NCBI RefSeq assembly: GCF_900108095.1
Contig: NZ_FNWL01000001.1
Coordinates: 186,001 to 250,000 of the forward strand
Source of the DNA: Natronorubrum sediminis
Lineage (GTDB): Archaea; Halobacteriota; Halobacteria; Halobacteriales; Natrialbaceae
Direction: 5' to 3'
Length of the DNA stretch: 64,000 bases
In this document: in pieces, positions 25,165 through 33,973 of the stretch
Layout: every line of letters starts with the position of its first letter
Position numbering within the stretch: position 1 is the stretch's first letter
Made by a program: the position numbers and the translations under genes
Notes under the pieces: model-generated
What the model saw: only the letters and a program-made list of their open reading frames with translations
The model's database searches: none
What the model was told of the DNA's origin: nothing

Positions 25165-28100
25165 CTATCGTCCGAGGAGGGCGATTGCGAGGAGAAGCAC
25201 GATTCCGAGCGCGAGGGCAACACCACCGACTGTCGGCTCGCCGATAGCCGCGAGTGCGCCACCGGCGACGAGACCGGCCCCACCGGCACCAGCAGCGGTC
25301 GAAGCGACGAGACCCGAGGCGCCATCCGACCTCGCCTCGCTCGAGGGCTGTCGCTGGGCCTCCTGTTGGTCGCGCAGTTCCTCGAGTGCATCTCGAAGCT
25401 CCTCGAAGGCCGCATCGCGGTCGTTCGCAGCAGTCTGACCCGTGTTCGCTTCGCGTTCAGCGTCTGCATCCTCCAGGCTCTCGAGGTTGGCCATCACTGC
25501 CTCGATCCGAGAGTCTTGGTCGGCGAGGCGACGACCCTGATCGTCGACCGTTGCCGTTGTCTCCTCGAGACGCTCGTCGTGGCTACTCGTCTGCTCTTCG
25601 AGTTTGCCAAACCGGCTTTCGAGTCGGTCGACTCGGTCCGCGACGTCGACCACCGTGTTTTCGACGCCGTCGATGCGAGCGCCGTGATCAGTTCCGGCAT
25701 CCGCGTCTTGGAGTGACGAGAGTTCAGTTCCGAGCGACTCGAGTTCCGCCTCGAGCGCCTCGACGGTTTCGTTGGATACCGTAGAGTCCGTCGAAGCGGT
25801 CGTTTCCTCGAGCGTGCGAACGACTGCGTCCAATTCCTCGACCTCGCTTTCGAGCGTTGCAGTCGTTTCGGAGACCGTCTCGAGTCCGGTTTCGATCTCG
25901 TTCGAGTCCGTCTCGAGCGAATCGAAACGAGCATCGAACTCGTCCGATCGGTCGTCGAGTGCCGTCTCGAGGTCCGCGAGCGCGTTCTCGAACTCGGCCT
26001 CGAGTTCGTCCAGTCGGGCCGTGAGGTCCGCTTCGACACGCTCGGCCTCGACCGACCCTGCCTCGAGTTCGTCGATCGCCTCTCGAAGCGACTCGAGACG
26101 GTTCTCTACACCGCCCACGCGCTCGTCGATTGTACTGTCGACTTCCTCGATCTCAGACGTGACTGCTTGCACGTCGGTCTCGAGCGTTTCGACGGTCGAT
26201 TCGACCGTGTCGACGTTCGCCGCGACCGTTTCGATGTCCGCTACGGCCGTGTCGACATCTGCTTCGATCCCGTCGACCTCGTCGCTGGCAGTCTGTACGT
26301 CCGCCGAGACGGACTCGATGTCGGTCTCGAGTGCAGAGACGCTGTTTTCGACGGCCTCGACACGGTCGTCCGTCGCACGCTGGTTCTCGTCGAGACGCTC
26401 GGTCATCGTCGCGGTCGTCTCGAGGTCGTCGTCGAGGGTTTCGACTCGATCGTCGACCGAATCCAGTTCGTCCGCGAGTGCGTCTCGAGTCGTCTCGAGC
26501 GCTTCGGTCAACGCGTCCAGGTCATCTTCGAGTCGTTCACGTTCGGCAGTCGCCTGCTCGAGACTGTTGTCGAGTTGCGCCGAAACCTCGGCGAGTTCCT
26601 CGTCTTGCTCGTCGAGGCGATCACCGAGAGTCGCTGTCCGTGTCTCGAGTGTCTGGACGGTCTCGTCGACTCGTTCGAGCGAGTCGCGTTCGGTTTCGAG
26701 GGCCGTCTCGAGGGCCTCGATGTCTGTTTCGAGTGCCGATTCGATGTCCGTGAGTGTGCCCTCGAGGGCCTCGATCGTTGCTGAAAGCGAGTCGTGTTCC
26801 GCCTCGAAGTCGGCCTCGAGCGTCTCGAGGGTGTCCGACACCGACGCGAGTTCGTCGTTCGTCTCGGCTGTAAACTCCGCGAGCGAGTCGGCACTGGCGA
26901 ACGTCTCGCTTCTGGCCTCGAGGTCGCGAACGTCCGCCCTAACCGTCTCCAGTTCGTCGCCGAGTTCGCCGACGGATTCGGCCGTTGCGGCCCGTTCCTC
27001 GAGCGCCGAGAGCTCCTCGAGTGCAGTCTCGAGGTCGGCTTCGAGCGTCTGAATCTCCTCGTCGCGGTTGGCGAGTCGGTCGAAGAGTTGGTCGATCGCG
27101 TCGTTCGCTCGCTCGTGCTCCGAGCGTCCGCCGCTCCCGGTTGATTCGTCGAACGAGAGCGTCGTCTGTCCGTCGTCACCGGAGAGCGTTGTCGGTTGAG
27201 TCGTGGTCGCTGCGTCGCCAGCGTCGTCGGCATCCGCCCCCGGCCAGACGATATCCTCGTAGGAGTCGACGTCGTCTCTGGCGGCTGCGAGAGCCCCTCT
27301 GGTCGCACTCTCACTCGGCTCGTCGGCGAGTCGCACGTCCCGAACTGAAAACGGCAACGGCGCTGCGTCGAAGCGCCCGCCGAGGAGGTACTCGAGTCCC
27401 TCGACAGCTCCTTCACCTGCGAGGGCCATCGAGATTCCCAGCCCCTGTTGGACGTCGCTCTCGGTCGCTTCCGCCTCGATCTCGTCGACAATTTCGCCGA
27501 TCAGGGCGTCGTAGGCCTGTGCGAGTGCACTCTCGACGTCGCCCGTCGCCGCGTCTGGCTCGAGTCGAAACCCCTCGAGGACGGTCGCGACGTGAGACGG
27601 TTCGACCCCGCATGCTGTCGCTGCTCGATCGACGACCCAGTCGCTCCCCTTGGCGAGTGAGAACGCCAGCGCGGGGACGCCGTAGTACGCGAGCGTGACG
27701 CTCGTCGTCTGCGTGCCCAGACAGAGACCGAGTCCGGTGTGGTTTTCATCGCGAAGTTGATCGTAGACGACGGCGAACCCGCGGCTGATCGGCGTCGCAT
27801 CGATGTCGCGCTCGGTGAACGCCGCGTCGACGGCCGCTCGGTGAGCCTCGGTCGGTTCGGAAACGTCGACGAGCCGTCCTGGCGTGGTATAGCACAGTCG
27901 CTCGACCTCGTTCCCGTCGGCGTCGATTAGTTCGTCGACGAGCGCGGCGAGAGCCGACTCGGCGTACGCGTCGACGGTGAGAACGCCGTTCGAGAACAAC
28001 GATTTCGGCGCGCCCTCACCGCTCGTCGTGGCCGATATCGCAGCCGACCCCACCGCGTACGTCGCCTCCCCCTCTTCGATGAGCACCGTTCCTCCCGACG

Positions 28101-28230
28101 TGTCGAGTTGCTCTTCGAGTGCCCCCTCGTCGTCAGCAACGACGAACGGCGGAACCGAGTCGACCGTCCCCTCCCCCTTGCCGGAAGCCACCCTGAGGCC
28201 CTCCGGTCCGATATCGAGACCGTATTCCAT
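25165..28230 (-). CDS. Actin-like ATPase fused to a long coiled coil and membrane anchor
   Basis: The 1021-residue protein has three parts. Residues 1-330 look like an ASKHA (actin/FtsA/MreB) fold: phosphate 1 YGLDIGPEGLRVA (about 3-15), phosphate 2 LGLCLGTQTTSVTLAYYG (about 167-184) followed by GSDWVVDRAA, and an adenosine motif, SMALAGEGAVEGLEYLLGG (about 267-285). A Thr/Gly/Asp linker follows. Residues about 375-935 are a near-continuous coiled coil of Leu, Glu, Thr and Asp heptads. The end (about 978-1020) is hydrophobic (AAGAGGAGLVAGG, VALALGIVLLLAIALLG) and predicts a membrane anchor. I chose the ATG at 28230 because the phosphate-1 strand starts there. A structural role in shape, division or chromosome handling is inference. 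Haloarchaeal actins salactin and volactin exist, but whether this is one of them needs alignment. Confidence 0.8.
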   Translation of the reverse strand: MEYGLDIGPEGLRVASGKGEGTVDSVPPFVVADDEGALEEQLDTSGGTVLIEEGEATYAVGSAAISATTSGEGAPKSLFSNGVLTVDAYAESALAALVDELIDADGNEVERLCYTTPGRLVDVSEPTEAHRAAVDAAFTERDIDATPISRGFAVVYDQLRDENHTGLGLCLGTQTTSVTLAYYGVPALAFSLAKGSDWVVDRAATACGVEPSHVATVLEGFRLEPDAATGDVESALAQAYDALIGEIVDEIEAEATESDVQQGLGISMALAGEGAVEGLEYLLGGRFDAAPLPFSVRDVRLADEPSESATRGALAAARDDVDSYEDIVWPGADADDAGDAATTTQPTTLSGDDGQTTLSFDESTGSGGRSEHERANDAIDQLFDRLANRDEEIQTLEADLETALEELSALEERAATAESVGELGDELETVRADVRDLEARSETFASADSLAEFTAETNDELASVSDTLETLEADFEAEHDSLSATIEALEGTLTDIESALETDIEALETALETERDSLERVDETVQTLETRTATLGDRLDEQDEELAEVSAQLDNSLEQATAERERLEDDLDALTEALETTRDALADELDSVDDRVETLDDDLETTATMTERLDENQRATDDRVEAVENSVSALETDIESVSADVQTASDEVDGIEADVDTAVADIETVAANVDTVESTVETLETDVQAVTSEIEEVDSTIDERVGGVENRLESLREAIDELEAGSVEAERVEADLTARLDELEAEFENALADLETALDDRSDEFDARFDSLETDSNEIETGLETVSETTATLESEVEELDAVVRTLEETTASTDSTVSNETVEALEAELESLGTELSSLQDADAGTDHGARIDGVENTVVDVADRVDRLESRFGKLEEQTSSHDERLEETTATVDDQGRRLADQDSRIEAVMANLESLEDADAEREANTGQTAANDRDAAFEELRDALEELRDQQEAQRQPSSEARSDGASGLVASTAAGAGGAGLVAGGALAAIGEPTVGGVALALGIVLLLAIALLGR

Positions 28231-28349
28231 GTCACCGCTGAGTCGGAGCGACCTCTTTGAGCTTTGGCCCCGAGTACCAGATATGAAAACCAGCGCGAAC
28301 GGCGCTGGCACGCAGGATACTTTTGGCCCTTCTCGGCGACGACACGTGT

Positions 28350-28691
28350 ATGGGACACGAACGCGACCTCGAGTCGGATCTCCAGTCGGCGATCCGCTCT
28401 GTGCGTCAGGAAGACGACGATCTGGCTATCGACGAGATCAGCGAGTACCTCCTCTCCGAAGATCAGATCAACCGCTACCTGATCGGGCTGCAAGACGAGT
28501 GTACGCGAGCGTCGTTTTACTGTACGACGACGCGCTCGATCGCCTACAAACCGGTCGCGGGCGAATCGCCGTCGAAGCTGGTCGATACAGTGACTGGCAT
28601 CGTCGATCGGACACAGCTTCGTGACTGGATCGTCAGTCAGGAGTGGTCGTGGATCCATCCGCGGTATCGATGGCTCCTCGAGGACGAGTGA
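28350..28691 (+). CDS. Conserved haloarchaeal protein, unknown function
   Basis: The 113-residue cytosolic protein begins with acidic helices (DLESDLQSAIRSVRQEDDD) and ends in an aromatic segment (VSQEWSWIHPRYRWLLEDE). I see a conserved-looking YCTTTRSIAYKPVAGESPSK in the middle. The start at ATG 28350 fits a short leader. It is divergent from the actin-like gene, with starts 120 bp apart, so the two may share a control region. Confidence 0.7.
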   Translation: MGHERDLESDLQSAIRSVRQEDDDLAIDEISEYLLSEDQINRYLIGLQDECTRASFYCTTTRSIAYKPVAGESPSKLVDTVTGIVDRTQLRDWIVSQEWSWIHPRYRWLLEDE

Positions 28692-28722
28692 CGGGCGGCC
28701 AAGGTGGAGATCGTTTCCGACG

Positions 28723-29574
28723 CTACTGGGCCGGGTTCGCATCGACGAGCACGTCGTCGACGCTGACGGGATCCGTGACCGTGAACGAATTGCCCCACGA
28801 CGAGTCCGGCACGGTCGTGTTGACCATCAACCGGAAGTAGTGATCGAACCACGCTTCGCTGGCCCACTCGGGAAGTGTCGCTTCTCTGCGTTCGACGAAC
28901 GTCTCCTGGAAGCCCTCCGTTTGTTCACCCGTATCGGGATCTCGCGTCGGAACGACACACCGCTGGCACGGATTGACTCCCTGCAGTTCGACGCCGCCAA
29001 TCTCGAACGGAACGATCTGGCCCGGGCGTTCGTAGAGCCGATCCTCCCAGAAGGCGGGTGCCTCGAGGACGAGGTTCGGACGGAGTCGCCGGCACATCTC
29101 TTCCGTCTCGATTTCGTCGTACCACGAGGCGACCGCCTCGAGCGTGCCCGTACTGATGACCGTCGGGCCGGCGGCATCGGTGTCGTCCGGAAAGCCACCT
29201 TCGTCGTCTCGGACGACTTCGACTGGATACCCGAAGTACGAGGAGAGCCAGGAGGCGAAACAGTCGCGATCGAGTTCGAGGTGGAACGTGTTCGTCTCCT
29301 CGGCGTTTCGTTCGCGGATCGTCACCGTCTCTCGCTCGAGGTCGTACGTGGTCTCGAGTTCGTGCGTTCGCCGTTCGCGCTTGCCGTTGACGTACTGACC
29401 AACGGCGTCCGTCTCCGAGCCGGGAGCACTCGTTCGTTCGACGATCGCGTAGCGACGATCCCACTCGAGTCCGCCGCCGTCGGCGATATTACACTCGTCT
29501 ACCGACACTGCATCGAGTGATTTGATCGGGTGGACGCGGATTTGACCGAGGTGTACCATTTGGTGGGGTGTCAT
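28723..29574 (-). CDS. MOSC-domain protein
   Basis: The 283-residue protein has the N-terminal MOSC beta-barrel domain (LGQIRVHPIKSLDAVSVDEC, WDRRYAIVE) and the C-terminal MOSC part with a conserved Cys (GVNPCQRCVVPTRDPDTGEQ). In mARC and YcbX relatives that Cys ligates molybdenum cofactor, so this may be a small Mo/W reductase needing an electron partner. Starts at 29574 or 29559 are equally acceptable. A tungstate-type importer is encoded about 13 kb further on, which fits but proves no link. Confidence 0.85.
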   Translation of the reverse strand: MTPHQMVHLGQIRVHPIKSLDAVSVDECNIADGGGLEWDRRYAIVERTSAPGSETDAVGQYVNGKRERRTHELETTYDLERETVTIRERNAEETNTFHLELDRDCFASWLSSYFGYPVEVVRDDEGGFPDDTDAAGPTVISTGTLEAVASWYDEIETEEMCRRLRPNLVLEAPAFWEDRLYERPGQIVPFEIGGVELQGVNPCQRCVVPTRDPDTGEQTEGFQETFVERREATLPEWASEAWFDHYFRLMVNTTVPDSSWGNSFTVTDPVSVDDVLVDANPAQ

Positions 29575-29689
29575 TATGGTCGCTCTTAGCTGTATTCGTT
29601 TCACCCCGCGTTCGCCGGTATCAATCGCGTAGCAGGGAGACGCCTCCGAGGGCACTTTTTTGTCGATCGAAACCGTCATTCGGAGCGAA

Positions 29690-30145
29690 ATGTCCCCCGA
29701 CACCACGCTGTCCGACGCGGTCGACAATCTGGTGTACGAGCCAACGCAGGTCCACGACCACGGGATCGATCTGACCGTCGGCGCACTCTACGAAGTCGCC
29801 GAACCGGGCTCGATCGACTTCGGCGGCGACGAACTCGAGGACGCCGGCCTCGAGCCGGTTTCGACGGAACTCCGGCAACCCGACGACGAGTACGGCTGGT
29901 GGAACCTCGAGAGCGGCCAGTACGTACTCCAGCACAACGAGTTCCTGACGGACGTGGAGGAACCGCTTTACCTGCAGCCACGCAACGAATTACTGGCTCG
30001 TGGCGGCTCGCATCCTTCGGTCTGGGTCGCCTCGCACCTGCCGTTGCTCCCGTTGTCGGTCGCTGATGGCGGGTTACGACTCAAGGAAAACGCACGCGTG
30101 TCGACGCTCGTCGAGGTGGGACCTGCATCGATAGATAAGTCCTGA
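29690..30145 (+). CDS. dCTP deaminase/dUTPase-like protein
   Basis: The 151-residue protein has the jelly-roll pattern of the dUTPase/dCTP-deaminase superfamily: VHDHGIDLTVGALYEVAEPG near the start, a central VLQHNEFLTDVEEPLYLQPR (normally the trimer core strand) and SHPSVWVASHLPLLPLSVAD. The motif-3 loop GxVDPGYxG is not clearly seen, so the activity may differ. The start is ATG 29690. It is divergent from the MOSC gene. Confidence 0.7.
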   Translation: MSPDTTLSDAVDNLVYEPTQVHDHGIDLTVGALYEVAEPGSIDFGGDELEDAGLEPVSTELRQPDDEYGWWNLESGQYVLQHNEFLTDVEEPLYLQPRNELLARGGSHPSVWVASHLPLLPLSVADGGLRLKENARVSTLVEVGPASIDKS

Positions 30146-30315
30146 CAGTGGTGTCACTCTCGTCCCCGTGACTCTGGCTGACTTTCGTTATCCTCCCCAA
30201 CATGTTGGACTGTCCCTACCCAACACATTGCACTATCCCTCCACTTCACGCTGCACTGTCTTCACTGTCGAATTCTTCGCCGTCTCTTCTCAAAAAATAC
30301 CGAATTTGTGTCGAA

Positions 30316-31116
30316 CTACCGTCCCTCGAACTCGGGGTCTCGGTCCTCGAGGAAGGCGTTGACGCCCTCTGCGTGGTCGTCGGTGTCGAAGACGATCCCC
30401 TGAGCGATGGCCTCGTCGGTCAGCGCTTGCTCGAGGGATTTCTCGAGTCCCTCGCCGACCAGTCGATTCGCGTGTCGAAGGGCGACTGGCGGGCCGGAGA
30501 CGATCTGCTCGACGAACTCGTCGACCTTCTCGTCGAACTCGTCTTCGGCGTAGACGTGGTTGACTAGGCCGAGTTCTTTCGCGCGGTCGGTGCCGAAGAT
30601 GTCGCCGGTCAGGACCAGTTCCTTGGCGACGTTCTCGCCGACGATCCGGGGCAGCAGGTACGACGTTCCGGCGTCGACACTCAGGCCAACCTGCCGGAAG
30701 ACGAAACCAAAGACCGACCGATCGCTCGCCAACTGGACGTCACAGCCGATGGCCAGGTTCGCGCCCGCGCCGACTGCGGGACCGTCGATAGCCGCGATTG
30801 TCGGAACCGGGCAGTTGACCAGCGAAGTCATCATTTCACCCACTCGGTATTCGAGACTGCGCGCTCGTTCGTCGGCCGGGATATCTTCCTCGAGCGTGTC
30901 GACCATTCGCTTGACGTCCCCGCCGGCGGAAAACGCGCCGCCCGCGCCCTGGAGGACGACACAGCGAGCGTCACTCCCTTCGATTTCCTCGAACGCCGCG
31001 ACGAACCCGTCGTGAATCTCCGACGAAAAGGCGTTTCGTCGGTCGGGCTGGTTGAGCGTGATCGTTGCCGGGCCGTCATCCTCGATGTCGAGGAGTACTG
31101 CGTCACCAAGTGTCAT
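30316..31116 (-). CDS. Enoyl-CoA hydratase/isomerase
   Basis: The 266-residue protein is a crotonase-fold enzyme: ATITLNQPDRRNAFSSEIHD at the start, the oxyanion-hole loop GAGGAFSAGGDVKRMVD, and IDGPAVGAGANLAIGCDVQL. Catalytic Glu positions are not the classical pair of rat hydratase (the second site reads GLSVDAG), so it may be an isomerase or another CoA-fold reaction. It starts two bases after the acyl-CoA ligase stop, so the two form an operon for activation and oxidation of a fatty or other organic acid. Confidence 0.88.
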   Translation of the reverse strand: MTLGDAVLLDIEDDGPATITLNQPDRRNAFSSEIHDGFVAAFEEIEGSDARCVVLQGAGGAFSAGGDVKRMVDTLEEDIPADERARSLEYRVGEMMTSLVNCPVPTIAAIDGPAVGAGANLAIGCDVQLASDRSVFGFVFRQVGLSVDAGTSYLLPRIVGENVAKELVLTGDIFGTDRAKELGLVNHVYAEDEFDEKVDEFVEQIVSGPPVALRHANRLVGEGLEKSLEQALTDEAIAQGIVFDTDDHAEGVNAFLEDRDPEFEGR

Positions 31117-31118
31117 TA

Positions 31119-32693
31119 TTATTGACTCGTGCTTGCTTCCTCGTCACGGAGCTTGAATTTTTGGACTTTCCCCGTCGTCGTTCGCGGCAGTTCTTCGACG
31201 AACTCGATTTCGCGGGGGTGTTTGTACTCTGCGAGGTTGGTCAGACAGTACTCTTTGAGTTCGTCTTCGGTCACGTCCGCGTCGGGCGTGGTGACGACGA
31301 ACGCTTTGACGGTCTCGCCGCGACGCTCGTCGGGAATCCCCGCGACGGCGGCGTCGGCGACGGCCTCGTGCTCGAAGAGCAACTCTTCGACTTCGCGTGG
31401 ATAGACGTTGTAGCCGCCGGTGACGATCATATGCTTCTCGCGGTCGACGACGTAGTAGAAGCCGTCTTCGTCGGAATAGCCGATGTCACCTGTGTGGAAC
31501 CACCGTCGACCCTCATCGTCGGTAAACGCCTCGTCGTTGGCCTCGGGCAACCCGTAGTAGCCCTTCATGACGTTCGGCCCGGCGATCACGATTTCGCCCG
31601 TGATCTCGCGGAGATCCGTGTTCTCTTCGTCGATCGGTCCCGCTTCGACCGGCGAGACCGACTCGAAGCTCTCGTCGACCACTTTCGAGTCGACACCCGG
31701 AACCGTCTTGCCGACGCTGCCGACGCGTCGCCCCTCGATCGGGCTGTTGAAGTGCGTAATCGGGCTCGTTTCGGTCAGGCCGTAACCCTCGTAGAGCTTC
31801 GGTTCGTACAGTTCTTCGAACTTGCGCAACACCTCGACCGGAATGCCGGAGCCACCGACACCACACAGCCGCAGCGAGGAGAGGTCGAACTCCGCAGCGT
31901 CCGGCTGGTTGATGACGTCGTTGTACATCGCCGGCACGCCGTGCATCAGCGTCAGTTGTTCGTCCTCGATCAACGAGATAGCCTGTTGTGCGTCCCACGC
32001 TGGGAGCGGATAGAACGCCCCGCCGTTGAACAGCGTCGAATTCATCACGACGGTCATCCCATAGATGTGAAACAGCGGGAGGACGCCGAGTTGCTTGTCG
32101 TCGGATCTAATCCCATCTGGAATCAGTTCTGACGCCGCGCTCGCGTTCGACGCGAGGTTCTCGTGGGTCAACTGCACTCCCTTCGGTTGTCCCGTCGTCC
32201 CCGACGTGTAGGGCTGTACCGCCACGTCGTCGTCCGCTCGCTCGGTGATTCCGGGGTCACCCGGCTCGAGGAACTCGGTAAACTCGATCGCACCGTCGGC
32301 CTCACCACCGACGCTGACGACGTGCTCGACGCTCGTCTCGTCCTGTACTTCCGTGACGAACGGCACGAGGTCGGCTAACGCGACGACGACTTTGGCTTCG
32401 CTGTCGCCGAGTAGGTGTCCGATCTCTCGAGCCTTGTACTGTGGATTCATCGGCACGACGGCCCCGCCCGCCCGAAGCGTGCCGTGGAACGCGATCAGAA
32501 ACGGCGGAACGTTCGGCAGGTAGATCGCAACACGATCGCCCGCGCCGACCCCGCGTTCCTCGAGCGCGTTGGCGAACGCTCCCGTTTGCCCCCAGAACTC
32601 CTCATAATTAGTCTCAGCCCCCTCATAGCCAATCGCGGTATTTTCGCCGTACTCCTCGACGGCTGCCGCGAGATTAGTGACAAGATTTGTCAT
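31119..32693 (-). CDS. Long-chain acyl-CoA synthetase (AMP-forming ligase)
   Basis: The 524-residue enzyme activates a carboxylic acid with ATP and CoA. Motifs are the P-loop YTSGTTGQPKGVQLTHENL, the GYGLTETSP core, the WFHTGDIGYSDEDG hinge and the C-terminal catalytic Lys region PRTTTGKVQKFKL. The length is normal. Fatty acids are likely substrates, judging from the enoyl-CoA hydratase gene directly downstream (gap of two bases), but medium or aromatic acids are possible. Confidence 0.9.
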   Translation of the reverse strand: MTNLVTNLAAAVEEYGENTAIGYEGAETNYEEFWGQTGAFANALEERGVGAGDRVAIYLPNVPPFLIAFHGTLRAGGAVVPMNPQYKAREIGHLLGDSEAKVVVALADLVPFVTEVQDETSVEHVVSVGGEADGAIEFTEFLEPGDPGITERADDDVAVQPYTSGTTGQPKGVQLTHENLASNASAASELIPDGIRSDDKQLGVLPLFHIYGMTVVMNSTLFNGGAFYPLPAWDAQQAISLIEDEQLTLMHGVPAMYNDVINQPDAAEFDLSSLRLCGVGGSGIPVEVLRKFEELYEPKLYEGYGLTETSPITHFNSPIEGRRVGSVGKTVPGVDSKVVDESFESVSPVEAGPIDEENTDLREITGEIVIAGPNVMKGYYGLPEANDEAFTDDEGRRWFHTGDIGYSDEDGFYYVVDREKHMIVTGGYNVYPREVEELLFEHEAVADAAVAGIPDERRGETVKAFVVTTPDADVTEDELKEYCLTNLAEYKHPREIEFVEELPRTTTGKVQKFKLRDEEASTSQ

Positions 32694-32882
32694 ACTCCGT
32701 GAGTTGTGTTTGCGTGTGCCGTAAAAAAGATTGCCACCGACGACGCCGATGATTCGACGGACGGAACGGTTGCTCGAAACGATTCCGTTCGTGTAATTCG
32801 ATCCCAGCAGGTGTCGACACAGGCGGTTCGGTCGTCCCTGACTTGTGGCTATTTACGTCTCAGGGTCTAACTGCTCACCCAG

Positions 32883-33506
32883 ATGTACGAGGACGTGCTC
32901 ATCCCGACGGACGGAAGCGACGGAACGCGACAGTCGATCGACCACGGCCTAACGATCGCCCAGCAATTCGACGCGAGCGTCCACGCCCTCTCCATCGTCC
33001 CGGAAGGGCCACTGGGGACGCTCCAGAACGACGCGGTCACACCGGCAGCCTACCGGGCCGTCGACCGCGTCGAAGCCGAATGCGAGCGTGTCGGCGTCCC
33101 CGTCGAAACGACGGTCGAACAGGGTGTTCCCCACGAAGCGATCCTCGAGTACGCGTCGGCCAACGATGTCGACATGATCGTGATGGGGACGCAGGGCCGG
33201 TCGGGACTCGATCGCGTGCTTGTCGGCAGCGTCACCGAACGCGTCGTCCGGATGGCCGACGTGCCGGTCGTCACCGTTCGCCAGACCGACGAGATCCGAA
33301 TCGAGGGCGCCGAGGAGGCCGACGCGCTCGCTCGGACAGCCCTCGCAGACGACCGAACCGGGCTCGAGGCAGAGGACTTCTCCACTCTCGAGGGCCCCCA
33401 CCGAACGAGTGCAACATGGATCGTCGTCCTCGAGACCGAGACCGAAACGGTGGACGTTCACGTCGACGCGCTCACGGCTGACACGCGCATCGTCGGTCAC
33501 GAGTGA
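32883..33506 (+). CDS. Universal stress protein (UspA family) with C-terminal extension
   Basis: The 207-residue protein starts with a full Usp domain: YEDVLIPTDGSDGTRQSIDH, and the ATP-binding motif MGTQGRSGLDRVLVGSVTE. After about residue 145 an extra 60 residues follow (EGAEEADALARTALADDRTG, ending WIVVLETETETVDVHVDALT), not part of a second Usp unit. The extension may be an additional haloarchaeal domain of unknown role. ATP-binding Usp proteins act under osmotic and nutrient stress. Confidence 0.85.
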   Translation: MYEDVLIPTDGSDGTRQSIDHGLTIAQQFDASVHALSIVPEGPLGTLQNDAVTPAAYRAVDRVEAECERVGVPVETTVEQGVPHEAILEYASANDVDMIVMGTQGRSGLDRVLVGSVTERVVRMADVPVVTVRQTDEIRIEGAEEADALARTALADDRTGLEAEDFSTLEGPHRTSATWIVVLETETETVDVHVDALTADTRIVGHE

Positions 33507-33973
33507 GGAAGGGTCTCCTCGCTCCCGAGCGAGCGCGTCCCTACTCGTTTCGAGACGATCTCTCGAGTCTATGCGAGAGATGGTGGGGGCGATCGTTGAT
33601 CCTGGTCGGCGCGTGAGGGCGATTGTTGATTCTGATCGCGACTCGAGAAGGTTCGATCGTGACTCGCGCTGGATCTGCCGACACGCCTCCTCGTTTGCGG
33701 TTGCCTACCGGCGTCGCAGCCACCTCCTGCGTTAGTAATCGGACACAACAGTCTGGTAACGTTCCCCATCAAATGTACGTCGGGGCCGACACGAGCCAAA
33801 TATCCGATTTGTGCGCACAACGGTACACCCCCTTTTTGCGGTGATTCCGGGTTGGCGACCAGTATACTGCCGGACAGAAGCGAACCCTCCGGACAGCAGC
33901 GTTACAGGAGGTGCCTACCCGTTCGCGAATCCCGTCGTGAACGTCCTGTCCGATAGTATAGGAGGCTAGACAC
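33507..33973. other. Intergenic stretch with an imperfect tandem repeat
   Basis: I find no credible gene. Bases 33586-33611 (GGGCGATCGTTGATCCTGG) and 33615-33640 (GGGCGATTGTTGATTCTGA) are an imperfect pair about 28 bp apart. A purine-rich GGAGG at 33961-33965 sits eight bases before the GTG at 33974 and works as the ribosome site for the next gene. Confidence 0.5.

Noticed and set aside
25772-27052. A 426-codon Ser/Val-rich frame opposite the coiled-coil gene
   Set aside because: The repetitive Ser text is the complement of the Glu/Leu/Asp heptads and is not a protein of its own.
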